Of a stretch of 64,000 bases of DNA, positions 1-12,135 are shown piece by piece; the first letter of the stretch is position 1, and every line of letters starts with the position of its first letter. The translations under genes were made by a program, and so were the position numbers. The notes beneath the pieces were generated by a model. The model did no database searches. It worked only from the letters and a program-made list of their open reading frames with translations, and had not been told where the DNA came from. Source of the DNA: Pseudocercospora fijiensis CIRAD86 (lineage: Eukaryota > Ascomycota > Dothideomycetes > Mycosphaerellales > Mycosphaerellaceae); assembly GCF_000340215.1 (NCBI RefSeq), contig NW_006921540.1, positions 242,377 through 306,376 of the forward strand. The letters run 5' to 3'.

Positions 1-2556
1 CCGCACGTGTTGTGCAGAGAACACCAACCGGAGTGGTCGAAGCATCAAGGGTAGGAGATTCTGTTGGGATGAATGATTAGCTTTCGAATGCAAGTGCAGC
101 AGCCGGCCTCCGACTACTAGTCGAGCTATCGAGGTCCCGCTGTTGGCCTGCGGAGCACCAACACCTGAGCACGCAAACACTGGAGATCATTCGCTCACTG
201 CAGAGTGTTGGCCGTCGTGTCTTTCCATCGTGGCGTGTGGCCCAGGCCTCACATGCTCCACGGCGATGCACGAGCGGTTTGCGCCACAGCAGTGCAGGGA
301 CGGGCCACTGCTATTCTGGCGGCGCCATTACAGGAAGGTGACGAACTTACCAGCACAGGGTAGAAATATGTCAACCGGTTGGACGTCGAGGCCTGCCCAG
401 ATTAGTGTGGGGAATGGGTCGACTGGAGCCTGGTGTAACTACCTCGAGCACGTAGACACTGTACTGTGCTTCGCCATCAGCTCAGCTCGGTATAGCCACA
501 TAACAATGGCGCAGCCAACTTACAGTGTAGAGATATTCGTCTTTGGCATGCTCCATGACCTTGTGCAACGGAAGGGTGTCAGCCAATGGTCCAAGTGATG
601 GGCGCTTGCGTCGGACAGGGGTTGGATAACTCACGCGGTCCAACGTGTTACTCAGGATCGATATCATAGCACCTTGCAGCAAGAAACTAGTGAGAGCACA
701 GAACACTAACATTATAGCGACGCCCAACACAGGACTGATCTGTTCTTGTTAGTGAAAGTCTGATGCCGCGCTCTCCAACGATGACCAACCTGTTCTGCAG
801 TGTCCTGCGCAGCTTGGGATCAGTATGCATGACACAGGGTGTTGCCATCCTAACTTACGAAGCCGAGGTAGCTTGAACCAAAGAAGACCTTGATCAGTAT
901 CCAATTGATGTGGCCGAAAGTGTATTGGCCTCGCGCCAGGAATGAGAAGCAGGTGGAGAATCCTGTTGGGTGTTAGTCCTCGTACTCCTGTGCCAGCGAG
1001 GGCCTACCTCGTACCAACGTAGAGTATCGCAACGAGCGACAGGAATTTCACGAAGTCGATGGTCTGTCATCGTCAGCATTGTCTGTGGGGTATCCTAGAG
1101 GTTATGAGGATGACACTGGCCATCGCTTTCAACACTGGAAGCAGCATGCCAAAGTACGGGTGGAGACTGAGCAGTGAGCATATCCTGTCGCAGAAGCAGT
1201 GGTCAGTCTAGACGTCTGGTCAGTAGAGGTGCACTTTGTTGGAGCTTACCTGGGTATCAGGAAAAGAGCCTCGAGCGACAGAATGTCGAATGCAACATCG
1301 GTCGCGTGTGGATGTCCTTGCAAGCCGATCATCCTAGCGACGAAAAAGGCCACGCCGACGAAGATGATTCCAAGGTCCCATAGAGACCAGAAATCGGTCG
1401 CGTAGAATGTCGAGCCAGCATCGCAATACTCCACGAACTCTGCACTCGGCGTCAGCAAAGCACTCGAAGAAGCTCAAGCACTGTATACCGTTATAGGTGA
1501 ACGAAGCAAGCCATATATACAGCATGACTTCTGCTGCAGTCACATCCGACGTGTGCTTCTGCACCAGCACGACATAGTAGAATGTCAAGAAGCCTGCGAA
1601 GAACAAGACTTCGAAGACCTTCAAGTAAAGCGGTACACGCAGGCGGCAGTAAGGATCTGCTACCTTGGGCCGGTACACCTTTGCTTCCTTGCATGAATGC
1701 GTGCTCAACGTCTCCCAGAATACAATGTCGCCTTTCCAGATCCCGTCAATGATGTGTTGAATGGTCTTCTGTCGCAGGAACTTCTTCGCATCTGACACGG
1801 CTGCAATCTCCAGAGCATTTAAACCAGCAAAGGTGGAGGAGAAATCAGATTGGAATGTGTCGGTCGGCAGTCGAGGTGACTCATCGTAGAAGGAGTCCTC
1901 TAGCCGGGGGGAAGGTGTGTCCAGCAAGGGTGCTCGCTCGTTTTCAGCTTCTTCGAGAAATTCATCGTCGGCCGCCTCAATGTCACCATTGGTCTGCGCG
2001 CTATCAAGCCCAGTCCCAGGTAGATCGGTGCACAAGTACTCAATAGTCTCACGATGAGTGAGATGGGTGATGAATCGCCTGCGGGGTCAGTCTTGTCTAT
2101 GCACAACTGATTGCCACGCTTGCTCACCATGCCACAAGTTCGCACGAGAGACCTCTCGTGGCATTAATGCCTCTGTCGTCGCCCTCTTCCAGCTCATCGA
2201 AATGCCATTTGAGCGCTCTACAGTCATCTCAGCGGCTAGCACTCGCACTAATGGTCATCTTGCTTACAAGAGTGCACTGACGATGGCCTGATGCTGGACC
2301 TCGTCAACGAGATAGCGCACCAGAGGCCGCAGGGATGTGGCATACACATCTCGTCGAAGCTCTTCCCAATCATGCGGCGTCTCGATGGCGTGCACGAAAT
2401 AACTGTGTGCCGGATACTGGTCAGCTTGCAGGCGAGCGCGTCATCCACACCGCCGGGTCGTGAATTTGCTTACACGGATAGCTTCTTCACAAGGCTGTCG
2501 AAGGACTCGGAGCCCTCAATGGCGGGTAAGGCTGGCGCTGTGCGACGGCGACGCAT
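1..2556 (-). CDS. yvc1: Vacuolar TRP-like cation channel (Yvc1/TRPY family), C-terminus outside window
   Basis: Multi-exon gene read from ATG at 2,556. Exons: 2556-2476, 2416-2268, 2217-2128, 2078-1489, 1439-1250, 1184 to about 1108, 1063-1015, 962-859, 804-790, 739-524, 463-443, 392-351, and 60 to beyond 1. Phases agree at every junction except exon 6/7, where the donor is unclear. Family hallmarks in order are the basic start MRRRR, WHFDELEEGDDRGINATRG, FWSLWDLGIIFVGVAFFVAR, FVKFLSLVAILYVG, KVFFGSSYLGF, ISPVLGVAIML and the late KVMEHAKDEYLYT plus VYVLEASTSNRL block. Yvc1 channels release vacuolar Ca2+ in response to osmotic or mechanical stimuli; that role is taken from the family. Hydrophobic segments fit the six-TM layout. 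Exon 9 is only 15 nt. Family assignment is strong; single splice sites are less certain. Confidence 0.9.
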
Positions 2557-3225
2557 GTTGTGAAGACGTGCAGGATGCAGAGGAGCAAGCACATGTCTCA
2601 CTCCCGTTTGTGTTTCGGAGGTCAAATTAGCCGCGAAAATAAGGCCCGGCGGCTGTTAGCCGCCGACAGCCGCGCCGCGCGGCTCACTTTCACTTGAGCT
2701 GTCAGACTTTCCCAGGGTGTGGGTGTGGGTGTGTTCCGCCGGTCGGTCTAGCTTCTCAGTAAAGATCGATGCTATGTATTATTGTATTTTCACTTGGCTG
2801 ACAATAATCGCCCTTTGGAAGTCCTGCCAGCTGCCAGCATCGATTGGTCGAGACACCCGCCCACACAAGGCCGTCCAGACAAGCATGTGACAACGATAAA
2901 CGTGGACTGTGATGGCGTGGCGAGATCGGTGAGCACCATGCTAGGCACCCGCAGAGTTTACTAGCAGTTCCCAAGCTTGGCAACCACCACATAGCCCAGC
3001 AGCGCAGTCAATCGGATGCAATGGCGGAACAACCTTATGTGAATGAAATCACGCAATCTCTTCCAACCTGAATGAACTCTCGCGACAGCCTCGCAATTGT
3101 TCCTCTATCAATGCTTAAACTTCGCCGTGGGATATCAATCTCCCGGGGCAAGTGACAAATGTTCGGCGACGCTCGGCAGACAGCGATCGTCTCGTACCCC
3201 ACCTCTATTTAGGCGCCCCGCTTTG
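2557..3225. other. Intergenic, upstream of the channel gene
   Basis: No gene seen. It would hold the channel promoter. It contains a GC-rich patch with a 7-bp inverted repeat around 2650-2690 and a short (GTGTGG)n stretch near 2715. Base use is normal (not RIP-like) until about 3230. Confidence 0.5.
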
Positions 3226-3232
3226 TAGGCCT

Positions 3233-3310
3233 GTATAGACCTTCTACCTTCTGCCTTCTATAGACCTTCTACCTTCTGCCTTCTACCTTCTACCTTCTAC
3301 CTATTCTATT
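3233..3310. repeat. CTTCTAC minisatellite
   Basis: About ten imperfect copies of CCTTCTA/CTTCTGC units in tandem. It marks the switch from normal sequence on the left to RIP-type sequence on the right. Confidence 0.8.
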
Positions 3311-4790
3311 CTTATATTGTCTTCTATACTAGGATATATCTAGTTAGCGGTTCCTACTAAGCCTATAGCGAAGCGTCTAAAGTAAAACTCGGCGTCCTCT
3401 ATATAACTATCTATAAGATTTTAGTATATTTATAGATATAGAATAATACCTATATACTACGACGATAAACTGAAAAAAGGGGTCCTATACCTTAATAAGA
3501 AGAAAATATATCCCTATATAAAGTACTCGCTAGTCCGTAACCTATAGGCTTAGTCTATTATATATAAAGGTTAGTTATTTATATAATCTATAAGAAATCC
3601 TAGATTTCCCGCGGCTCGAAGGCTAGAAGATTATAATAATACGAGTCTATATATATCTATAGCTCTAGGCCCCTTCTAAGTTCTAACGGCCTATCTCTCG
3701 GACCTCTAAGTATATAAGTCTTAGAATATACTAGTTAGTACTATAAGTATCTTATCCTCGAAGATAAACGCTAAGACTTTTATCGTAGTCTATCTTCTTT
3801 ATAGTAGTTAGAACGCGATAATAACGCTTTATTATATAATATCTTAGACCTAGAGTATTAGAGCTAAAGAGGCTATACGTAATTAGTATATAACTAGGCC
3901 GAGTAAAGCTAGGGTCTCGATGCCTTAGGTAGGGCTTAGCGCTTAGCGTTAGACTAACTTACCTACCTTCCTCCCTCTCCTCCTAGATCCTTATCGAATA
4001 CTACTATATCTACTACTACCCTATCTACCTACTAATATAACCCCTATTATATAGAGATCCTTATATAAGGCGTTAAAAAGGGCCTCGATATCTCTATACT
4101 ATTATACTATTATAGAGAGGTTAAGTTATAGCCTCGATTCCCCTCGAAGGACAAATAGCTATATTCTATAGGCTATTCTAGCCTAGTTTATTTCTAGGCT
4201 TATAGGCGAAGAACTAGATAGAGTACTTATAATTAGTTATTAGTAAGTTTAGAAGCTAGCCCTAATTGCTAATCTGTTACGTACACTTAGTCGTAGTATA
4301 ATCTCTATCTCTATTTACGTAACTTAATTCTTTATAACTATAGGCCTAAATAGAAATAGCTTATATCTCTCGCCTAGCGTATAGTAGATAGGTTGAAATT
4401 AGGGTTAATACTAATAAATGATAGTTATTTAAGCTAAGCCTAATCCCGATATTTTATATACCTATAGGAAGTCCTATAAATTATAATAGTAGCTACTATA
4501 AGTAAATATATAAAGGCGATATTTTAGGGACCCTAAGGAGGCTTCTAGTACTTAAAATAGATTAAAATATCGAGGTTTCCGGGGCGTCTGTATATAAGGG
4601 AGGAAAATACAAAATAATAGAGTAGATTACGTATAGAGAAGTATACATAGTCGCGTTATATTAGTAGCTATAGACGCGTAGAGAGATTAGAATTTAGAAT
4701 GCCTAGTTATATTTCCTATAGTTAGTTGTATATTACGTTATAAATAAATAACATGTTATAATATATAATGCCGTTGTTTAATTATCCCTA
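3300..4790. mobile_element. RIP-degraded repeat relic, family unknown
   Basis: The sequence is saturated with TA and TAG and nearly lacks CA/TG, the mark of RIP on a repeated element. No domain could be read. A segment at 3863-4039 recurs inverted near 43.8 kb, so this is part of a dispersed family. No terminal repeats were found. Confidence 0.6.
3863..4039 (+). repeat. Copy 1 of a ~178-bp dispersed repeat
   Basis: Matches the reverse complement of 43762-43942 over its whole length, with mostly C/T and G/A differences. The shared core includes GGTCTCGATGCCTTAGGTAG. Neighbouring sequence does not match, so the segment is either a short element or a conserved part of a larger one. Confidence 0.75.
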
Positions 4791-6178
4791 GTTAAAATGA
4801 GGAGTTAGAGCGTAGATGCGGAACCGTGATCTGCCATCTCTAAGGGACGTCTGTTTAGCCAATTTGCATTCATCAGTCTGAACTTGGAACTGGACGGGGC
4901 ATGGGTCACGCTAACATGTTGAAACTTCACCTCGACAAAATTTTTCTCGCATTTTGCAGAACGCGGAACATCAAAGACGAATTCTTGATGACTTACAACG
5001 CGTCCGGAATCTTCGAAGGACCGGAAAGCCTGGATAAATATGGACCTCGCTATGGCTAAACTCGATCGTCCAGTTTTTGGCAGAATGGCACAGCTTCGCG
5101 CCTGTGACAGACAGCTTCACTATGAGTAATCCTGAGAAAGAACTTTCCTCCCGGTGGACACTATACTCGTGGTGAGCCTATGGCAGGAGTCAGAGCTATC
5201 GACCGCGACGCAAAAGATCACATCGTGTGTCCGGTGTTTTCCGATCCGATCCCGAGAACGCAACTTCTACGCTCCAAGACCTACCTACCCCATCACTCGC
5301 TACAAGACTTCCTATACAAATCTGCAGAACGCAACACCACTTCCCGTCCTTCAGAAACCGACGGGTACATATTCACGATTCGCCGCCCGCAAGCAGGCAC
5401 CATCAACAACCTACCTCTTCCTCGAGGAAGCGATGCAGATTGAGTCGACTCTGTAACATACAAAACCCATCATGCCATTCAGACGTACCTTGAGAGCACA
5501 GAACCTGCATTCAAACGCATTGATACAGTACACCCGACGGTCCAAGAGCCAAATATTCAAAAAAAGAAAAATCATTAGAAACAGCGCTGCAGGAAAATGC
5601 GAACACGGTAAGCTTTGCTCTCTGAAAACCAACATGCACTGGGCGGTGTCGGACACAGACATTCAGAAGGGCTTTCTAAGTCTTTTTTTTTGATTTTCTT
5701 TTTCAAGCCTTTACAAACACCACCGACTCCTACGTGGCAGCATCGTGATTTGTATCAAGACGGAACGTAACACAATGCACAGGTCCCAAGCCCAAGGACA
5801 TTAGACCTCCAGCACAAATATGAAAGCACTACAGCGCCAAGGAACAAGCTGCTCTGAAGCACATCAAGATCGATAGAACTACAGCACTCGCACGAATCTC
5901 GACGGAACGAGTCGCAACGAAAGGCATCGGTGGCAAGCACGCTCATAGGTACGGCAAATGTTCTGCATTCGCCTCTCTACATCACGCCCACGCATCATCT
6001 TGCTGCATGTACATGCAAAGCTTTAGTTCTTCAATCCTTTGTATAAATCGCAGTCAAGTGACTAACAAATGGGAAGCAGTAGGTACTTTCTTTCGTAGGT
6101 ATCGTGATATCTCAATCCTGCTCTGTGTCAGTGTCACACTATCTGGACTCTCAAAAATGTTCCATTCCATCTGAATCT
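4791..6178. other. Intergenic, no convincing gene
   Basis: Normal base composition returns at about 4790. Several short frames overlap at 5154-5493 in all three plus-strand phases, with no domain, no splice logic and no codon preference. A T-rich run lies near 5680. The right part should be the 3' flank of the UstYa-type gene that ends at 6179. Confidence 0.5.
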
Positions 6179-7215
6179 CTACCACTGAATCCTAGGCACC
6201 GCCAAACTCCCATTAACCCTCTGCCTCGTATAATCCCACAAATTCTGAAACTTCCGACACGTATGCACCTGGTTGGAGTCTACATACATATAATCGATCG
6301 CAGGTTGATACCTCAGCGGTGTGATGGTGCCGTCAGCAGAGCATTGAATGCGTTGCCGGATTTGATCGATGCAATGCACTTTTCTCATATTTTCAGCATC
6401 ATCCTCTTATATCATGATAAATCCACAAAGCTCAAATGCGGAAGGAAGCTGACTTACTGTTGTGTTCGATTCCACCGAAAAGGACATGGTCTCCTGGATA
6501 GTAATCTGGGCGGAGGTTTTTCCTTAACATGTTCTGAATTCTTCAGTTAGCAGGTGAAAGTCGTTTGGCAGCTGGTGCATACCAAACAGTGCAACATGTG
6601 GAAAACATCGAATCTGGGAAGCAGAGATCAGCACATCGATCGCTCTGAGCACATTCAAGTCCTCAGAATACACAACAGACTCACCCTCCCGTATACCCTC
6701 CTTTGGCATGATCGCGATATCGCTCATGTCCAACGCCCCAAAGCATCTTGGCCTCATCCTCCGAAATAGACCAATATCTATCTTCGACGAGTTCGTCCCA
6801 GTTCCGGTCAATTTCCGGGCTTGGGTCACCAACATACACTGGCTCGGCCGGATCGAACACCAAAGTTTTCGTTCCGTCGGGTAGGAAGCCCACGCTGCCG
6901 GTGAAGCGTCGCTGTTCGATCTCATACAGATGTGGGGGCACTGTACGCCTACGCTGAGCACAAACCCCCCAGTGCAAAGCGGGAATTTTCTCAACACGTA
7001 CGTATTTTCTCAGTCACGAATCCGTGCTCCAAGGTCCCGAGTTCATGCGCAATGCCTTTTGTGGATACCGTTGAGCGGTACACTTGAGACGCCGTATGCC
7101 CGAAATAAATGCCAATGGCGAGTGCAAGCAGTGGCATCAACGTGAGGAGAGACGTTCTTCGTGCAGGTTCTTGTTGCATTTTACGGTAACTGCCTTCCAT
7201 GACGTGGGGAAGCAT
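6179..7215 (-). CDS. UstYa-family (DUF3328) protein 1
   Basis: Five exons: 7215-7002, 6940-6685, 6613-6583, 6533-6458 and 6405-6179, all in phase, 267 aa (an alternative start at 7200 fits equally). A single N-terminal TM helix (LLTLMPLLALAIGIYFG, about residues 20-40) is followed by a lumenal domain with DPSPEIDRNWDEL. The two family motifs are present: FHMLHCLNMLRK (HxxHC, exons 3-4) and VHCIDQIRQRIQC (exon 5). UstYa-family proteins catalyse oxidative cyclisation or hydroxylation in fungal RiPP pathways such as ustiloxin; the substrate here is inferred. In the second motif the first His of the usual HxxHC is replaced (MRKVHC). It lies 0.9 kb from transposon F, across which the precursor and the other two family members are found. 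Confidence 0.88.
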
Positions 7216-8078
7216 AGCTTTTGGAAAAATGGCATATGAGCGTTGAGTGTGCTATGGATCGTCGCAGTGAAAAAGGAGCTCGCTATAGAGTATACGAGCA
7301 AGGGCAGTTTCCAGGACGGGTAGTCGCAAGGAGAGTTGTTGAAGCTCGATTTCTGAGATACGACGCTCGCGCTGGGCGGAGCATGTGCCGGTGGCTCGAT
7401 CAACTAGTTGATGGCGTGATTACATGAAGGCGTGAGTCCTGCCTTGCATTGGGCAACTAGAGGGAGACAAGTTAGTGGAATGCCGACTTCGTAGACCCAG
7501 ATCTAGAGCTTCTGAATGCGGAGAAGACGAGGCAAGGCTCAGTTGAATTCAGCCCAATGTACCTCATCGTTAGGTATTAGGTTGGGAGCCTTACTAGCGC
7601 CATTCCAGCCTTGCAATAGAGCCTCGATCTTCAGACACCCTGCGACACCCGCCATCGCACGACACGAGCGTTCTGAACTGATGAAACCGAACACGAAACT
7701 GATTGGGGGTCTGATTGCGTATTCCAAGGAAGAAAGAGGACGGGGAGAAAGCGTGGCGGGCGTGTTCTATTATATTCTATGTCTTGCCACTTGGCCATGC
7801 TGACTGATATTCTAGTTCTGCACGACCACGAGCAGAGACTCGCAAGAGCGAGAGCGGAAAACGAGCGAACGGACTGCAATGGACAAGATGGAATGCTATT
7901 AACCCCAGCCGATGTACTGCACTGCACTGCACTGTACTGTACTGCACTGTACTGGAAATCCTTGCATACGCCAACGCAAAGCGAGCATCGTTCGGCGCCT
8001 CGTCCCGGGGCATTTACTAGGTGCACCAATCACCATTGCCTCGCCGTGCCAAGCGCATCTGCTCGTCGACGGAGCTCT
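7216..8078. other. Intergenic / promoter of UstYa protein 1
   Basis: No gene seen; the short frames here overlap on both strands and lack domains. The left part is the probable promoter of the minus-strand gene starting at 7215. A pentanucleotide array lies at 7914-7954. Confidence 0.5.
7914..7954. repeat. (CTGCA/CTGTA)n microsatellite
   Basis: About eight tandem pentanucleotides alternating ACTGC and ACTGT, in normal, non-RIP sequence. Confidence 0.85.
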
Positions 8079-8103
8079 ATACATACCAGATTGTCAATGG
8101 AGG
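8079..8103 (+). repeat. Left terminal inverted repeat of transposon F
   Basis: Exact inverse of 12136-12160. It has escaped RIP (it keeps CA and TG), unlike the interior. Confidence 0.85.
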
Positions 8104-8469
8104 GTTAGCTTCACTTCAGTCTATTGTCCTGTTGCGCCTTCCTTACTAACCTTACTATACCTATTGTCGCGACAAACCTTACTTAGACTCGCTATACTTT
8201 CGTACCTTGCCTCGTAATGTTCTTCTTCTATCGATAATACCGATAGCGATAGCGATACCGATACCGATAGTAGTAGCCGCTATAACTAGTATTCCGCGAG
8301 ACCTTATTCTTAGCGCAGCTTTAGTAGCTTTAGCTTCAACTTTGGTAGCGTACTTACTAGTAGCGTACTTACTAGTAGGAGGAGGAGAATATTTATCGTA
8401 AGTCGCGAGGCGTATCGCTATAGACTCGCTACTAACTCGCTCTAGACTTCGACGCCCTACGACTATAAA

Positions 8470-9002
8470 TACCTACGATTTCTAGTACTATAGCGCGTAG
8501 ATATAGTAAGAGCTACTCGATTAGATAGCGATACTAGATAAGAAGAAGGCGGTATTAAATAGACTACGGAAATATAAGGCTACTAGAATTATTATAGAAA
8601 CGGACTCTAGTAAGCTTATACTAGCGCTATACTACTACTATATACGCTCTAATAACTTTAAGTATCGTATACTTAATACTAAGGGCGAGCGTATCTACGC
8701 TTATTATAAGTATAAGGGCAAGTCTAGCTATACGGCTAGTATAGAAGAGGTTAAAGAAGACGATAGAAATAGCGAGCTAGCCGCGATATAGGCGCGAGTC
8801 GAGGCCGTAGAGGCAAAGAATACTAAACTAGAGGCAAAGATTAAGGTATTAGAAGCTAGGTTCGATAAGTTAGAAGGATATTGCCTCTCGTAGTTTAAAT
8901 AGCTTAAGAATAAGGCTATTATTAAGTCTAAGGATGTATATACGATATAGAAGGAGCTGTAGCTAAATAGCGATCGCGAGCTGCTAGTAGATAATGTTTA
9001 AA
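8470..9002 (+). pseudogene. RIP-mutated coiled-coil frame inside transposon F
   Basis: One plus-strand frame is readable for about 175 codons, interrupted only by TAG/TAA. Its second half is heptad-like and Glu/Lys/Ala rich (VEAVEAKNTKLEAKIKVLEA), suggesting a coiled coil. The middle holds a short Tyr-rich stretch whose codons could have been Cys before RIP. No family recognised. It is probably an accessory or N-terminal part of the element's coding capacity. Confidence 0.55.
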
Positions 9003-9119
9003 GAGCGAGTCTATAGCGAGTCTATAGCGAGTCTATATTTTAATTTCCTTTCTTCTTCGATTATATCTCTATAGATAATAGATTAACTAGCTTCTAAGTA
9101 CGCTTTAGCTTCTAACTCT

Positions 9120-9290
9120 TCTATCCGCTCTAACTATCTTACTAACTATCTTACTAGCTATCTTGCTAGCTATCTTACTAACCTTACTAACCTTACTAAC
9201 CTTACTAACCTTACTAGCCTTACTAGCCTTACTAGCCTTCTTACTAGCTATCTTGCTAACTATCTTACTAACTATCTTGCTAGTCCTTAG
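9120..9290. repeat. TACTAACCT / CTATCTTACTAG tandem repeats
   Basis: A run of 9- to 12-bp units (TTACTAACC, TTACTAGCC, CTATCTTGCTAG) inside transposon F. Another short array, GAGTCTATAGC, occurs near 9006-9034 and again at 10733-10765. Confidence 0.75.
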
Positions 9291-10979
9291 CTTCGCTCGA
9301 CTCTTTTAGAATAGGCGTAACTCGCGGTAGCCTCGCAGTATCCTCGCCGCTTAGGTTAGTAGGCTTAGGCGGCTTTTTTGTATCGATTACCTTCTCCTTC
9401 TATAGCTTCTCTTACTTAATCTCTATAGATAGAACAACCCCGTCCTAACTCGCTATAGTACTCGCGCTACTACTCGTAGTAGGAGTACTTAGCTAGTGCT
9501 TCCGCTTTAGTTGCCTTTATTGCTATAGCTTCTACTATTATTAGATATAGATTTTAAGGTAATAATTAGTAGCTGCTTTGTTGCTTTCCCTCCTATTTGC
9601 GGTTTAAAGAGTATAAGAGCCTCTTTAACTAGTCTTAGGCCGAGTGCTTTAGAAGCGACTTTATCTAGTAATAGGCGCTTATTATCGAAATTAGTATAGA
9701 AGAAGTAGTCCGTATAGTCGTCGACCTAATAGACGCTACCTTACGGTAGGTCCTTAGCGTTAATCCGACTAAGAACCTAGTCTATAAGTAATATATTAGC
9801 TTCTTCGAAGTCTTTATTAGACTAGATATTAGTAATAGAAGTCTATAGGACTAGCTAATTATATTCCTATAGGTCGACTCTACCCCTACGAGAAACCTCT
9901 ACTCGCTAGCTAAAAACTAAATAGCGGTAGGTAAATAATACCTTTATTAGCTCCTTTAATAGTTATATAGGTATTAGTAGACGTTGCGAGAGGCTCCGAG
10001 ATCTAGCATTTAGTCGAGAAGTTAGCTTATACTACTAAATAGCAGCATTGCGTACAGTATTCGCCGCCTTAAGTAGAGAAGGGAACGTATTGAAGCCTCG
10101 TACTATACTCGTAGTTAAACTCGTAGCAGTAGCGGTAGCAGCTGCGGCTACTACTAACGGCTCGCGTATAAATCGCTCGGTTAGTAGATTAGGGTTCTTA
10201 AGACTACATTAGTTACAGAATACGTATGCTTTTAATAGTATTATATAGTTAGCGCCGGTAATAGTATAAAAGGTACCCTAGACAGGCATTATTAGTAGTA
10301 GAACTAAGGTAGAACTATAGCAGTAGTATAGAGGTAGAACAAGATAGGAATTGAAAGATTAAGAAGGAAATAGAACTAAAATAAGCGACTCGCGGCCGGC
10401 TCGCGGCCGGCTCGCAAATCCCTTATTTTAGATTAGTATATATTATTTGCAAACTTAATCAATCTAGCCCCGGTATTCGCCCTACCTAACGTCCAATTAC
10501 GAGCTACTAATAGCTTGTCTAACTCTATTAGTTTAGGCCCTAACCCTATAGCTATATACTCGGTAATTAGCTATCGAAGAAGTAAGTATACCTAGCGGTA
10601 AACTCGCTCTCTATCGCTATTATTCTCGCTACTACTAACTAGATACGAGAAGCCGCGAGTCTATAATGCTATCTAACACTAAGTAAGCGTAGCCTCGGGC
10701 AGGTAGGCTTTAAGATCTAGGAATTAGCGAGTCTATTAGCGAGTCTATAGCGAGTCTATAGCGAGTACTATAGAATCTAATATATACCGAATCCTTAAAG
10801 GTCTTGCTCTATATTATTAAGTACGCTATTAGGTATAGGAATACCTTAATAAGAATGCCCGCTTAGCTCTAGATAATAGTATAGAATATACGGAATACCT
10901 AGTACAACGTATAGTCGATTAGCCTGCTTCCTAATCCGATAGCTATTCTAGAGGTAAATAAATTCGAGGACTTTATAGC

Positions 10980-11950
10980 GTATAATTAGTATATAGACTA
11001 TAAGGAAGGCAATCCGATCGGCTAGCAATTTAGTATCGTATAGTAACTCGCGTAGCAACTCGTGAAAATAGCCCCTCTAGCTATTTAATACGGGTGCTTA
11101 CTAGCGCTACTATATCTCGATCCGCTAGTTTATCTTACTCGTACCGTATTTAAAGCAGTCTTCGAAAGCTAGTAGTTCTAGTTCTAGTTCCGGTTCTAGA
11201 TTACTACGAGTCGTAAGGCGAGTCGTATAGTAAGCGTCCGCGGCTAGAATCGTTTCCGCCCTACGGTCTAATCGGATAATCTATAGTATTATACTACTAT
11301 TCTTAATCGTTGCAATATATTAAGCGAGTACAGATATAGCTATACGGCTAGTAATCCCTACGTAGACCTAGATAATATAACGCGAGTAGACATTAATAGC
11401 TACGTAGATCTATATCCCCTAATACTCGAATTTATAGTAAGTATCTATTAATATTGCGTAGCTAGGGCCTAGTATAACAATCGCTCTATAGTACTCTCGC
11501 GCCCGCTCGCGGCGGACTCGTAACCCTTTAGGATTTAGTAAGCAAGCTATACGATATAGCCGATCTCTACTAATAATATTGTATTTAGACCTAATATAGG
11601 TATATAGGTGCCGTCGGCCGAAAGACTCTACCGTAGACTTCTCGAGCTCTTCCTATAAGACCTCTACTATCTCCTTTTCCGCTTCTATCTATCTATCTCG
11701 CGATAATACCTTCTTTAATCTAAGCTCTTAACGTATCCGTTAATATCTCCGCTAGCTAATATTAAATCTATCTATCTTTAGTACTTTAACCGCTTCTTTA
11801 TTAGTTAAGCGTAAAGCGGAGAAGATATATATAACTCGGATCTTTAGTACCTCGATATTATTAACTCGGTTATAGTAAGCGTAATAGCTATAATTAACCC
11901 CCTATTCCTTAAGCCTCCGACAAAGCGTAGAAAGAGCTATCTAGTAACTA
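10980..11950 (-). pseudogene. Integrase-core (rve-like DDE) transposase, RIP-mutated
   Basis: A single minus-strand frame is readable through TAG/TAA stops. A basic N-terminal part (RVRRERAREYYRA) precedes the catalytic core: GPSYAILIDTYYKFEY with the first Asp, YVAINVYSRYII, then IIRLDRRAET with the second Asp, and a C-terminal INxRIE motif preceding two RIP stops where the family has NQRIExWW and the catalytic Glu. This order matches the eukaryotic integrase-core transposases found in many fungal genomes. It lies inside the 25-bp inverted repeats of element F and is presumably its transposase. Several stops show it is dead. Confidence 0.75.
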
Positions 11951-12135
11951 GTCTCTTATATAAGGTGCTATAGGATTTCGCCTTATATAGTGCCGCTATT
12001 AACCTGTAAGGTTATCTAAGCCCTCTATAGCGAGAGATCGATACGTAGAGGCATTTTGCGAGTCAATAGCGAGTATAGTGCGAGGGCAAATATAGAAAGT
12101 TGGTCGTAGAGGTAGGTTAGTAGAGGCGGTAAGAA

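Noticed and set aside
5154..5493. Three overlapping short frames
   Set aside because: Open in all three phases by chance, no domain, no signal peptide and no codon signal.
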